NCBI GenBank assembly: GCA_003508835.1
Contig: PUFA01000062.1
Coordinates: 1,898,001-1,962,000, forward strand
From: Eonycteris spelaea
Lineage: Eukaryota; Chordata; Mammalia; Chiroptera; Pteropodidae
Length of the DNA stretch: 64,000 nt
Direction: 5' to 3'
The notes beneath the pieces are model-generated. The model ran no database searches. It saw only the letters and a list, made by a program, of their open reading frames with translations, and had not been told where the DNA came from. How positions within the stretch are numbered: position 1 is the first letter of the stretch; every line of letters starts with the position of its first letter. Position numbers and translations under genes: made by a program. Positions 35,890 to 47,155 of the stretch are shown here, piece after piece.

Positions 35890-36535
35890 CCTCTGCCCCT
35901 TTGTGTCCTAGTAACTAGCTGACTGTTGCCTCCAGCAGGCACTCAGGGAACCTTACTCAATCTTTTCAAGTGCAGAAATTATTTCTACTATAATTCAAAA
36001 AAAATATTCGAGTCTCAATTCTGCACACATAGGGTCAGCTACAAATGTAGGACAATCTGTTTTTCCTTGCCCTCTGACTATTTCATGCTTTCATCCTTGA
36101 GTCCACATTTATAAAATAAAGTGAGTGGGTGGGATGTTCCCTGAGATTCTTTATGATTCGGGCACTCGAGGACCTCAGAATTACTCAAAACTACTTCATT
36201 CCAAGTATCTAACTCCAAGCCGTGCATGCTTTTACGGCTCTCATAATTTATAGCCTTATAAGGCCGTATTGTATAAACTCACCACATCATCTCCTCCAAA
36301 ACTTCCTCATAATTTTCAGAACTTAAGTTTTTCTAAGTGTTTTAGGTTTCTTCCAGTTTTCTCCTACCTCCTAGATAAGAGTACTTCCCCGAATTAGAGA
36401 CATACCCTGTATGGCAGACAGGCCTCAATTCCCCCAGGGTTCCAGGGAGAATTTGGTCAGAACCTATTTTTATTCACAGTGTTTAAAAGTGACTAGCACC
36501 CAGTGGTTACAGAATATTCTTACAATGACCATGAA
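35890..36535. other. Unique sequence, no gene seen
   Basis: No repeat or exon supported. Confidence 0.4.
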
Positions 36536-36539
36536 CATG

Positions 36540-36750
36540 AGGGCAGCCAACATTTATTAAGAACCTACTACTTACCAGAGACATGCTTTGCCAGGCACAT
36601 CACATGTTTAAGTCATAAGATCCTTGTAGGAACCCTGCATGATTTGATGCTGTTTTCTCCATTTAGTGGTTGGCAAAACTGAAATTCAGAGAAGTTAAGC
36701 AGTTTACTCACGGTGCCCAGCTTAGAACGGGCCGATCCAGGCTGTGGCTC
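36540..36750 (-). mobile_element. MIR SINE, reverse
   Basis: 'acatttattaagaacctact', 'ctttgccaggcacatcacat', 'cagagaagttaagcagttta' and 'ctcacggtgcccagcttaga' follow MIR antisense over nearly its full length. Confidence 0.8.
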
Positions 36751-36754
36751 CAGA

Positions 36755-38025
36755 GCTCACTGCTTTAATTGCAGTAAACAGACTGTCTTCCACATTCTTT
36801 CTTCCTGCCCTTCGGGACTCCCTCTGTGATTTCATACATGTTCTTTGACCAGTCCTTCTGGTAACGTGGCCATAAAAATAAAAACTATAAGGCACTGATG
36901 TCTTGTAAGCAGACACCCTACAAAAGATTAGTGACGCTAAGCTTTCTAATGTAACTTGAACCAAAGTCAGGTACATCAGCCCAACAAGCTGAGTCAAGAT
37001 GAGATTTGTCAGGTGTTGCTGTTACCGGTGGCCAAGAGTATGAGAGCAGGGAGCCCACGGAATCCCACGTAGAAGGACAAAGAACGACACGTGTTATGTG
37101 AAAATACACCATCTTCATTTCAGATTGGTAAAATCTTCTCAAATAAACTCTGTCTCTATTATCTGCGGATTCCCCAAAGTGTCCTCGTTCATATTCTCAG
37201 AAGCCATCCAGAGGTCACGTCTTCCCCCATCTTCAGCCGGGTCCCAGTCTCGGTGCTGCAGCGATCACCCCTGTACAACACGCTTGGCTTGGTTTTGAAT
37301 GGCATGAGCTGTTGGTTTATCTGTGAGCAAGGTTTGACCCAAGTAGTAGAATTTGTGGAAAACATCTACTTCCATCTCACTAATGAAAATCTGTTACTTT
37401 AAATGAGATTATGGTATGATTAGGTCATCTCTCTATATGGTCTCAGCCACTTTCTCTTCTGTGCTGTGTGATAATTTGTATGACTTCCTCAACACATACT
37501 TCAGAAGCAACTGATAAGCACATGGTGATATCTGGATTACCAACTCCAAGAGTTTTAGATATTTGTTTTAAGCTGTTGAACTGAAGCCTCCCTGAGGCAT
37601 TTAGGGGCATATTAAAAGTCAGCTTTCTGTCACTACATTAATCATTGGGAATGGGGTAATATGGCCTGGTGCCTATACTAATAATAGCAGTGCCTATTGT
37701 ATTTAGCATACACAGAGAACATCTCAACTTATTTATTAACCATCATCGTTCACACTCATTAGTGATGTTGCATATTTTCATATGATTACTTAAAATAGTG
37801 TGAAAGCCTTTATGTCCCTTATGCTTTCTCCAGTGACAGTTTCAGAATATCTATCTATATAAGAGGGGTTTAGGAGCTTAGAAGGGACTCTAGGAGACTT
37901 GTCCGGAAGTTACATTGCAAAGCAAACAGACTGATTGGGGGTGGGAAGAGAACTTGACAGAATGATGGAGGGGCTAAAGTTCTTTCCCCAGCCACTGTTG
38001 ACATCCACCTGTGACCTGTCCTATT
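36755..38025. other. Unique sequence, no gene seen
   Basis: Overlapping ORFs on both strands at 36,722-37,402 show no family match. Confidence 0.4.
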
Positions 38026-38029
38026 TTAG

Positions 38030-38640
38030 GCATGCAGCAAGCAGCAACATGTAGATTAGACAATACCTATTTTTACAGAATCCAATACTGTTGTTATATG
38101 CTATTTGATAACATAGCCAGAAATCCTTGACCAAGATATTATTTGTATTAGACAAGATCTAGCCAGGAAGGGGAAGCCCTCTTATAAAGCAGGGGGAAGT
38201 TGTATAGTGATTGGATTATGCAAGTTCAAAGAGCTGGGAAACCAAATGAGCCTGTAAGATAACACAGAGATGGTCCAAGCAGGAAGACATTACCATTCTA
38301 GGGCGAGACACAGAACTGGACTCTGTGTCAATAGATGGAGCCAAGGTGAGGCATCATGGTTCTCCCTGGCATCTTGGAGGGCAGAGCTGGTGGGCATCTA
38401 GGCTGTGGAGGAGATACGGCCATTGCCAGAATGGACAGGGTACTGTCCAAAGCAGAGATTAGAAGGGAAAAATACCCTGGCATCTCCTATCTTCCCCTTC
38501 TAGTCTTCTACCAGCACCTTCCATTGGTGGGGCCTGATCCAGAGGGCAGCGGTTCCTCAGCATTGTGGTACCTGAGAAACCGAGTGAGCACGGGAAGGCG
38601 GGACAGACCGAAGAGCAGATGAGCAGTGGACCAGCACGGT
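38030..38640 (+). mobile_element. LTR/MER-like fossil, family unresolved
   Basis: 'gtatagtgattggattatgc', 'gagctgggaaaccaaatgag', 'cttctaccagcaccttccat' and 'tggggcctgatccagagggc' resemble a dispersed LTR-like pattern ('...agcgcctcccattg... cagagggcaaggga'). Confidence 0.4.
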
Positions 38641-38735
38641 GTCTCAGGTTCGTTCCAACCGTTCCCCAGTTATTAAGCACTCAAGTTGTTCTGATTAATT
38701 CTCGTATTGTTAGACACTTGGTTTATTTTAACTTT

Positions 38736-38921
38736 TACCTGTTAACGACCCCCATAGAGAAGGATAAAAAAAAAAAACATAAATTAGAAAGTGTTCAAAA
38801 GCAAATTCTGGAAAACAGACAATTTTTAGAAACTGAAGAGGATTATAAAACTGTACCAGTGGGGGATGAGATTGGGAGCAGTGACTATCAGTATGAGTTT
38901 CTGACCACAATTACGTTCTAA
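38736..38921 (+). other. Unassigned ORF tail
   Basis: An open frame ends at 38,921 after a lysine-rich then acidic stretch (KKKKHK at its start, EEDYKTVP in the middle, LTTITF at the end). No family recognised. An A-run at 38,767-38,779 supplies the lysines. An acceptor-like 'cgacccccatag' lies just before. Could be a retrocopy scrap or chance. Confidence 0.15.
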
Positions 38922-39129
38922 CCAAATGATCATGTTGGCCAGCTTTGTCCATTATTTTGTCACCAAAAGGGGTAGTGGTAATGGTAGCTACCTCCCTTTT
39001 TGCCAAAAACTCCATGAGCTGCAGGGTTCTTAGGCTGTTATTCCTCCCCACTTTAAGTAAAGTTCACCTAGACCAACCAGCGACACAGCAAAGCAGAGAA
39101 GCCTGGCCTGCCCTGGTTTCCTCACAGCA

Positions 39130-39240
39130 GTGAAGCAGCTGTCCTCCAAGTGCTCTCCCAGCAGCGCCACACCAGCTGGGAGCTTCTTAGAAACACAGAT
39201 GATCGGGCCCACTCAGACTCGGGGGGATTCCTTAAGGACC
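39130..39240 (+). mobile_element. MER5-type hAT fragment
   Basis: 'ctgggagcttcttagaaaca', 'cagatgatcgggcccactca' match the first half of MER5 elements. Confidence 0.65.
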
Positions 39241-39244
39241 CCTT

Positions 39245-40540
39245 GGCCTCTGCCCGTCTGCGTGTCCACCAGGATCCACACCTCTGCACACCACAGTGTG
39301 TATTCGGTAATGGAATGCATCTTGTCCGCTCCGCACAGGAGCCTACTCCCAGGAACTACAGTCCATGGAATAGGGCCATAGCTTCTTAATCTCTTCCCCT
39401 AAAACAGTTCCCAAGTGCAGAAGGATCTGGGGCAGGGGGTGAGGGGGGCTGGTGAGGCATCTAGAAGGTTGACCAGCAGATACTGACAGAACTTGACAGC
39501 TTCTGTAAGCCTTCTGTTTAATTCTAATAATTCATATAAATTTCTCCTTTTTTAACATAAAATTCTGAATTTATTTTAAGTGAAGATAATGGGTTCCTTC
39601 CTCAAAAACCTTCAAATTGGGACATGTATATTTTGTGGCTTATCTTTACCTTCTAGTTCATGGCCACATACCCACCTCCAGAAGACAGGTCCCCAAGACT
39701 AGCCCTTGGAGTCCAGGGGAAGGAACTGGATCCTTCCATACCACAGGCTCCTCCCCCATCCCCCACCCCAGCCTCTTCTGAAGAATTATTGTCCAGGTGG
39801 GAGAGCAATCCAGATTCTCGCATTTGGAAATTTGATGAGCAGTAATTCTGCCAAAAGAGGCTCTGTAGAATTGCAGGAGCCTTTGACCCTACTGTGGTCT
39901 GGCCATTCTATGGAATAAACCTCCAGCTAGAACTGGAGGAGACCCTGCCATATAGTGGTGCCATGGCCACCAGGACTTAAAGGTGACAATAATAATTGTC
40001 CAAAATATTTACCATGTCACTTACTCCCTAACTTTGCCTGCATCTCAACACACCTACACTGTTTGTGCCCGAATAAATGTTTCTCAAGGCCTTTCTCAAA
40101 GTCCCTCTCTTGATATTAGCTTAAATAACCACTCTATATCGCCATCTAGTGGTGAATAAACAAAACCACACCTATGAGATTGTCAGCGCCCAAATCAAGA
40201 GGATCCAGTCCTATTGCAAAAACCAGTGGATGACAAGCTGCTTCTTATTGTGTAATTCAGTGGACTCAAAACAACCGAACTTACCAAGACAGATTATATT
40301 AATAGAAAACATACCACATATATAAAGTGAATAATTATATATAATATAAACATATACTCAGGAAATATTAATGAAGATAATAGCAACAGCCTTAATAATA
40401 GTTACACTGTACCGCTTTCTAATTTTTCTATCCCTTTATCTATGAAATACCAGGAAAGGTCTTCCCTACATACTCTGAAGCACAGCTAAATTCAGAAAGC
40501 TCAGTGGGATTTTGATGTGCTCCCTCACACTTTTTTTTTC
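39245..40540. other. Unique sequence, no gene seen
   Basis: No gene seen; contains the CTCF-like site at 40,140-40,152. Confidence 0.4.
40140..40152 (-). promoter_or_regulatory. CTCF-like binding site
   Basis: CGCCATCTAGTGG is a close match to the CTCF core read in reverse. About 4.4 kb upstream of the C4orf19 coding start. Sequence match only. Confidence 0.4.
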
Positions 40541-40544
40541 CTTT

Positions 40545-40870
40545 AACTTTTGACGTTATTTCAGACTTACAGAACAGTTGCAAGAGAAGCACAAAGAACC
40601 CCCATATTTCTCTGCCCTGAGTCCCCAAATGTTAACATTTACCACATTGGCTTTGTTCTTCCCTTTCTCTTGACACACACACACACTTTTGTTTCCCTGA
40701 ATTATTTTGCTTAGTTACAGATCCCATGCTCCTTACTCCTAAATACTTCACCATGTATTTCCTAAGAAGAAGGGCATTCTCTTATATAATACCTGTACAA
40801 TGATGACAATCAGGAAATGGGCATTGATTTCATACTCTTAGCTAATCTACAAAGGCAGCCCTTTCCCGCT
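40545..40870 (-). mobile_element. L1M 3' region, reverse
   Basis: 'gttatttcagacttacagaa', 'cagttgcaagagaagcacaa', 'ctaaatacttcaccatgtat', 'gggcattctcttatataata' match the antisense 3' part of old L1M elements. A CA patch at 40,675-40,686 lies inside. Confidence 0.75.
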
Positions 40871-40874
40871 GGGT

Positions 40875-42690
40875 GGAGCCTCTCCCTATACCCTTGACTT
40901 CCAGGTGAATACTCAGTCAATTTCCCTGCCTGGTTAGCAAACTCCTGGCTCTCCTGGTCTCCCCCCTTCTTCCCACCTCCACCACTCTCCCCCTTATGAA
41001 ACAGGATTGTCCAGCAAGCAGACTTAACTAATAACTGACGGGACAGTGTCACGTCCATCTTCGAGCATGGGACTGTTTAACTTCAACACAAAACACAGGA
41101 CAGAGTTAGCCCCATCACAGGACTCCAGGAGGGGGCAGGCGCCAGTGCTGATGGACTCACCACCCTAATGGTATTTGCTTTTCCCTGTGTAAATGAGATG
41201 ATGGTTGTGAAGGATCTGCCCTTCGCTTCTCTGCCGCTTTTTTATAGTCCAAAGAGAAAGCAAATTTTGACCCTGCTCAGTAATAAAGGACACCTGACAA
41301 CTGATTTCTCACTTTTAACCTAGCTGTCACCAAAGCGGGGGGGGGGGGCAGAAAAAGCAGATGGACTGCCCGTTTTGAACTCAGTCTTACCTCAAAAGAA
41401 CATATTTTTTCCTCTGTCCATGCATCATGCTGGACAAAGAGTATTTCCTTCTTACACCTGGCAATAGGAGAACACCTCACCAAAAGCATGGTGTAGGCGT
41501 GGGGGTAACATATGAAAAGACGAACAGATCCAACTTGATACCTTCGTACCAGGAAGGACAATGGCAGACACGGGCAGGCAGGGGTGGGCTGTAGATACGT
41601 GAGTCCCCCTACCTTTTTCATCGGTGGTCACACAATCTTGGATGCTAGAACAGGTCTCGTTGGGAGAAGGAATGTCGCTTGGGAAGGAAAATGTGGGGCC
41701 AGGCAAGAGAGGGCAGAACCTGTCATCAGGAAGAGGCTGTCTCTACCGAGCTTGGGGGAGGCACAGAGCATGGCCCTCAGGTGTGGAGCCAGGTCTGTAG
41801 GAAACCCATGCAGTGTGCCCTAATTTAAAGGGGGGCAGTGGAGGAAGAAGCCAAACTGTGAACTTGATCCTGAAAGGGGAGAGCCATCAAAACATTCTTT
41901 ACAATCATGGTTTTGAAGAAAAATATAAATCCTGTGGTTTTCCTGAGGGAGAGGGAGGGGACCTAAAACCACAGATACAGTGTAAATTCTATAAGAAACA
42001 GGGAAGTGGTGGCTCTCGAGTTGGGCTGTTAAATCTCAGCATCACTGCATCTCAGTGCATGTTGCTTTTGTGGCCACAGCCACAGCAGCAGAGGGTGGGG
42101 ACAGACTCCAGCTCCAGCCAGGCGAGGGCTCCCCAATATTGACCTTAGTCTCTGTGATGCTGGGAACAGAAGGCATCACTCAAGACATGCCTCCTTCATC
42201 CTTCTTTCCTTTCAGAAGCGGAAAATCTTCCCTATGCACAACTCTTGAACTCACCATTTTAAAGCTGACCGACCTGATACCTTTCAATGATTAACATTTA
42301 TTTCACAATTGCTTCAATTACGTTATTATGACCCACACTCTTCTCTCTCTCTCAAACACTTTGGAGCCCTTTTTTCTTTTCCTTTGACTTTTTTTTTTTT
42401 TTTTTTTTTTTTTGGCCACCTATCCTCCTGGCGGTTTTGTTTTGTTTTGTTTTGTTTTGTTTTTCTTTTTTAAATAGTGTCCAAGATAAACAAAAGGTAC
42501 TGCCAGCATGGAAGGGGGCAGAATTTTAGAGCAGGGTGTGGAGGAGGACCAGGGGGAGGGGAGGAGATGCACATGGAACTTTAATGTCCTGTTTATCCAG
42601 ATGACGTATGAATTAGTAGCAGAGAACAGACATAAATGGGGAGCAGAGGCCAGAAACAAAATCCTGGGCTTTGGAAATGGGGTAATTTAA
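40875..42690. other. Unique sequence with homopolymer tracts
   Basis: Includes a G-run at 41,337-41,348, a T-run at 42,389-42,413 and (GTTTT)n at 42,434-42,462. ORFs at 41,277-42,294 overlap on both strands and show no match. Confidence 0.4.
42389..42462 (+). repeat. Poly-T and (GTTTT)n tract
   Basis: About 25 T followed, after 20 bases, by six GTTTT units. Possible reverse poly-A tail of an unrecognised retroposon. Confidence 0.8.
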
Positions 42691-42694
42691 TTGA

Positions 42695-42830
42695 GAGTGC
42701 TGTGTGAATTTGGGCCTCAGCTATTTAACCTGTAAATGGGGATAATGATATATCTTAGTACATGGCGTTGTTGGGGATGTTGGAGAACACAAGGTTGTAC
42801 ACAGATTACTGGCTAAGCCCTAACGATTTC
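42695..42830 (+). mobile_element. MIR SINE, forward
   Basis: 'ctgtgtgaatttgggcctca', 'taacctgtaaatggggataa' are the MIR core. Confidence 0.7.
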
Positions 42831-43039
42831 CCTGTCCATGGAACTTCTGTTGCACTCGGGGTTTATGTCTTTCAATTAGTGCCAAAGTTAAAAGAAATAC
42901 ACCTTATGCCAAAAACAAGTATTAGTTAGTATTATTAACGCTCTTGTTTGTATGTATATGTCATGGCAACCATACCTCCTTCTTAGGTGCAAGACTTTCA
43001 TCTTTTTTTTTAAGCATGCTGTATCAGGTGGGGCTGAGT

Positions 43040-43205
43040 AATAAGTATACACTTATTATGAATATTAACTTGTATAGTCCCCAACAACACATGTCCTAGG
43101 TATATCATAATCCCCATTTACAAGTGAAATAGTCAAGGCCCAAAGTCACACAGCCAGGAAGAGGCAGAGCTGGGCTCTGAACTAGATAACCCAGGCAAAT
43201 CCCCC
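43040..43205 (-). mobile_element. MIR SINE, reverse
   Basis: 'ataatccccatttacaagtg', 'aaagtcacacagccaggaag', 'aggcagagctgggctctgaa' are the MIR antisense core. Confidence 0.85.
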
Positions 43206-43209
43206 CATC

Positions 43210-44175
43210 TCAAACCTTCAAATCTGTAATCACATCTGCAAAGATTTTTTTTTTCTTTTTGGTCATATGAAGAAGCAGCATTCTCAAGTTTCAGAGACTA
43301 GGATATGGATATCTTGCGGGCAGGGCATTTTTCAGCCCTCCCTACAGGAGGTGACTTGTAGATTTGATTTATTAATGTAAACCTAGTCTCCTGTACCCAA
43401 CCAACCAGTCTATACTTCTTAGAAAGCACCAGGCATTGTCTTCATGGGTAAAAGCTTATGAACTGTCATCCTGGGAGATTCATCCACGACTGAAAGAAAG
43501 CAGGAGAGAGCACAGGGGAGGCAGCGACACAGCACCAATGAGTGATTTCTCTCCGTTCCCAGTGCACGTGTCTTCTAGAGACAGAGGGCCTGGGGCTTGA
43601 GTTTATGTTATTGGCTTGTCTTTTTAAAGGTTATAGATATTAGAAATGGGGAACAACTTAACCATCTTTCACATTCGTTTTTAGGATTTTCAGAGGAAAG
43701 ACCAGAACAGTGTGGTCAGTTTTATGTGAAGAGAAGGTTTATTCAGAGGGCAAGTACTAGGAAAAAATGCAACCTTGGGAAAGGGTAGGGGACAGTCGGC
43801 AGGTGGGAAATGAAAAAGCACAGACTGGGGTCCCTCTGCCACCAGGAAGCTGGAGAGGGCACGTTCAAGAGGATGGGGGTCCATGAAATTTAGCCAGGAT
43901 GGGTCCAATGACAGGAAAGACAAAGCAGGAGCCGTTTAGTCCAAGTGAGGCTTGTGATGATGACGCCGGCTGTCACCTCCTCGGGTCTGTAATGTGGAAC
44001 GCATAAATCAGCTACCTTATCCTGATGTCCTTGAACATAGTAGATAATTCTCTAGCAAGGAAGCCTCTTGCTCCCTTACACTCCTGCTCTGCACAGTGGC
44101 TGCGCCCCAGTTAGGTCCCCGTGACCCCTGGAGAAGGCAATGGAGTAGAACACGTGCAGATCCTTTTCAGTCCCA
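43210..44175. other. Unique sequence, no gene seen
   Basis: No repeat or exon supported. Confidence 0.35.
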
Positions 44176-44179
44176 CCGT

Positions 44180-44305
44180 TCCCTCCCTAGCATTCGTCAG
44201 CCTGTATTTCCTCATTTGCAAAATGAAGATGGCATATATAACTCCCAGGGTAGGAGAAAGGGTCTGGCACAGAAAGAAGTACCAATAAATGTTTGAGAAC
44301 TCTGA
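44180..44305 (+). mobile_element. MIR SINE, forward
   Basis: 'ttcctcatttgcaaaatgaa' and 'gtaccaataaatgtttgaga' fit the MIR core and tail. Confidence 0.6.
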
Positions 44306-44500
44306 ACCACTGACTTTGGATACACAAAGGCACTCCAGTTCCTCCCAACCCATATTACCTGGGTTTTTGTTTTGTTTTGTTTGTTTTTTGCCAAGAATTG
44401 TGACTGCTAACTTTGAGTATCTAGGAAAGATAAAGCAACCTTAATTTCTATTAACATGTCATTCACTATGTTGTCTCCTTTTTACACTTTCTTTTTCCAG

Positions 44501-44539
44501 ATGGTAACAAATAATCCAGATGGGGTGCAGGTGCTGTAA
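44501..44539 (+). promoter_or_regulatory. Upstream ORF overlapping the C4orf19 start
   Basis: The exon's first three bases are ATG. This frame runs 12 codons (MVTNNPDGVQVL) to a TAA at 44,537-44,539. It is out of frame with the main start at 44,520 and overlaps it by 20 bases, so it could lower translation of the main protein. It depends on the acceptor at 44,499-44,500 being used. Confidence 0.45.
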
Positions 44540-44551
44540 AATGATACAAAG
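44520..44551 (+). CDS. C4orf19: C4orf19 (PGCKA1) first coding exon
   Basis: Encodes MGCRCCKMIQ plus two bases of a split serine codon. The exon (44,501-44,551) sits between a strong acceptor (acactttctttttccag, ending 44,500) and a consensus donor (AAAG|gtaaag, GT at 44,552-44,553). The N-terminus is that of human C4orf19 as I remember it (MGCRCCK). Gly2 with neighbouring cysteines is a typical N-myristoylation plus palmitoylation site, so membrane anchoring is inferred. The human protein is reported to associate with PDCD10 and GCKIII kinases (family knowledge; nothing in the sequence shows it). Splicing to 45,442 restores AG|C and continues SYLFDPVQV. Confidence 0.88.
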
Positions 44552-45441
44552 GTAAAGTTGAAAAAATACCTCGCTCGAATGGAGGGATTCGTAATTACCT
44601 TGGAGGCGCTTTTAAAGGCCTTGCATGGGTTCAGCGCCTTTATCCAGCTTGAGACATGACCAGCATTGCCAGGAAATTAAGAGAAATTAAGAGTTTGAAA
44701 CTCCTTTGATATATAGGAGGACATGTGGCCTAGATTTTAAACTGCATCTGAAATGGCATCACTGAAAATAAATTGCCCTGGTCACACATGTGCTTTTAAT
44801 TTTGTACAGATTTGCTATTATAAAAATTTGGCTAATAGGAATAGAATTGTACATAAAAGGGAAAAAATTAACTGATGATTTTGCTTCCTTAACAAATAAA
44901 GTTATCTTTTTATTCTAGTTCTATTCCATACACATATACGTATATCTTTATCCATATATATACTCACACATATACACATATATACGTTTTACTCCACTTA
45001 TATCATAATGTGATCTTGGGCTTTATTCAAAAACATTTACTGTGTCTTTCATGCTAGTCCAGACATTCGTTATTTTGATGACTGTGTAATTTTCTATTGA
45101 AGGGATATACCATCAGTACTTATTTCTCTCTTATTGGACTTGCATTTTGTTTTTTGTTTTTAAATTCCACGAACCACTTGGTACTTCACCTTTCCCCACA
45201 CTCTTGGATTTCTTAAGATCTAATTCCAGTGGTAGAACATTTTTACACCAATTATATCTATTTGATTAAGGCACACATAGAAGCTTAAAGAGTAACTAAT
45301 CACAGAAAGTAACAGGAAGAGAAGAAACAGAGCCTGTAGCAGAAAGTGTTAATAATGAAAATCAGTGATGAATAGAGTTATTAATAAACAAAGGTAATGC
45401 ATAACTAACCTGACTGATCTTCGTTATTATTCTCACCCCAG

Positions 45442-46380
45442 CTATCTCTTCGATCCGGTTCAGGTGTCCTCCCCTGGTTATGTCAACGAAGTCAACAGCT
45501 ACAAGTTAGAGGACGATGGCACTGTTAAGTTAAAAGGCAAACAGAGCAGCGAAGTCCTGGTGCATAAAAATGACCTCCCGAGTGAGGGTTTGCAGCGGAC
45601 TGCGAGCAGAAGCAGAACAGGGGGTCCGAGTCCGGGGCCGCAGGAGCCCTGCTGGTCTCACCAAGGACTGCTCCCTCAAGGGGACTCGGGAGGGGGACTC
45701 TGTGCGGAGAAGACTGGCAGTACCGTCAATGGCGTTGGCCCCACTGCCGCTCTGCAGCCCACGGGGGATCCGGGGCCTACCCGGGTGGCCGAGGTTCCTG
45801 GGCCAGTACCTCGAACAGCACGCAGCCGGCCCAACCCGTCCTCGATGGAGGGGGCACCAGGGGACAGGGCTGTGTGCTGCAGGCCTTGGCCGAGACCCGA
45901 GTCGTCCGAAATGGAGACCCCAGAGTCCCTTCCGAGGTAGAATGCCCTTCCGAGGTGGAAGTCCAAGAGCATGTCCTCCAGACACCAGCCCCGGACTACT
46001 CGCAACACTGGGGCGCAGCTGGGGACCACGTGGACCGTGAAGAAAAGCATCGCCTTTCCGCGAGCCGTGCCGAGGGGGCGCCGCGGGGGGGAGTGCGCCC
46101 CGGGGTGGGGGCGCAGGGCTGGAATGCGCCCTTCTCCGCGAAGCGAAGCTGGGACTCGTTAAACGAGGCCGTGGCGACAGAAGTCCTGAGCGTCTACTTT
46201 AAAGAAGAGGATCCTGCCCCGGCCGTGTCTGCGACCGATTCGAGAAACGGGTGGGAGGACGCCTGCGGCTCCGCGGGAGGCGGGAGCGGGGACGCGGCGG
46301 ACGAGGACGCGGCGGTGGCGGAAGCCCTCGCGGCTTTAGAAGCGGCGACTGCGGGAGAAGATGTGGATGAGGCGGATTAG
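45442..46380 (+). CDS. C4orf19: C4orf19 (PGCKA1) main coding exon, frameshifted
   Basis: Acceptor tattctcaccccag ends at 45,441. The exon reads YLFDPVQVSSPGYVNEVNSY, then KLKGKQSSEVLV and, near 45,650, EPCWSHQGLLPQGD, all family landmarks. That frame (from 45,443) holds to about 45,781 and then meets a TAG at 45,938-45,940, giving a truncated product of about 176 residues with its last 50 or so out of register. The family sequence continues one frame over from 45,790 (RGSWAST, later APDYSQHW, SWDSLNE, DEDAAVAEALAALEAATAGE) to the TAG at 46,378-46,380. An intact protein would be about 323 residues, against about 314 in human. One base appears to be missing between 45,782 and 45,789. No transmembrane segment; the protein looks disordered, with a conserved acidic/alanine-rich C-terminus. 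The exon is much richer in GC and CpG than its surroundings. The shift may be real gene loss, an allele or a consensus error. Confidence 0.9.
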
Positions 46381-46480
46381 GGGGCGGCTCTGCGCAGGCG
46401 AAAGGGCCAGGTGCCACGCGGGCCGCTGCTGGATGCGTTTGCCCACAGGCGCATCCATTCTCTGCAGCGCGCACCGGTGC
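45560..46480. other. CpG-rich island in the last coding exon
   Basis: Dense CpG and G+C (for example around 46,060-46,130 and 46,260-46,330) against an AT-rich background. It coincides with the coding exon rather than a start site, so GC-biased gene conversion or intragenic CpG island are both possible. Confidence 0.7.
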
Positions 46481-47155
46481 AGCCTGACCCGTTGTTTACA
46501 GCCAGCATCCGTGCTGATGGTTGTGAGAGCCATGCCGCACCGCTTGCTGAATACTGAGAGCATCCCCGTGGAGATGGGCTATCACTCAGGACACGAGAAA
46601 AAAATCAGACTAGGCCGCGGTGGCGGTGTCTAGGAATTAACCAACCCACTGATGTTCTTGAGAATGCTCTGACATCCCAGCACTTAATCCCGAGGAGCAC
46701 CGGCTCGCAGGACATTGCCTTTGTCAATTCTTTATCTTGCCTTTGAGAGCCAAATGTTGGACCCAACCTGGAAGAGGTAACTCTCCCCATTTAAAGTGCC
46801 TATTGTGTCCATACCAGAGCATGGCTTACCTTCAGGGACAATCACCCAGGGAACTAATAACTAACCACTTGTTTGACAGCTAGTTAAGTTCAGCAGCTTT
46901 CAGGGTGGAGCAGAAGCCACTAGTAAACAAATGGTTAGTCATTAGCGTGATATTAAGACACCTTGACCTTAACTTTTTTACATTATTACTTTTTAAATCT
47001 TTGGGATTGGGGAAGCTGGTCAAAATAATTCCTAAAACTGCTTGTTTCATATTCGGGTTTGAAGTTCATGACATTTGGAACAGCAAAGAGATATATGGAG
47101 TGTTTTATGCCGTTTAATTTCTGATTCTGATTAAAATATTACAACATATGCAGCT
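46381..47155 (+). other. C4orf19: C4orf19 3' UTR
   Basis: Follows the family-conserved stop. GC-rich at first, then AT-rich. ATTAAA, the common variant poly-A signal, lies at 47,130-47,135, about 20 bases before a likely cleavage site, with T/G-rich sequence (gtggttctgattt) after it. No earlier AATAAA is seen between the stop and this point. End position is inferred. Confidence 0.5.

Noticed and set aside
45530..46050. Long minus-strand ORFs opposite C4orf19 (45,530-45,985 and 45,676-46,050)
   Set aside because: They are shadows of the GC-rich coding exon on the other strand; no family match or start context.
46199..46633. ORFs overlapping the C4orf19 stop and 3' UTR on both strands
   Set aside because: Produced by GC-rich composition; proline/arginine-rich on the minus strand with no domain.
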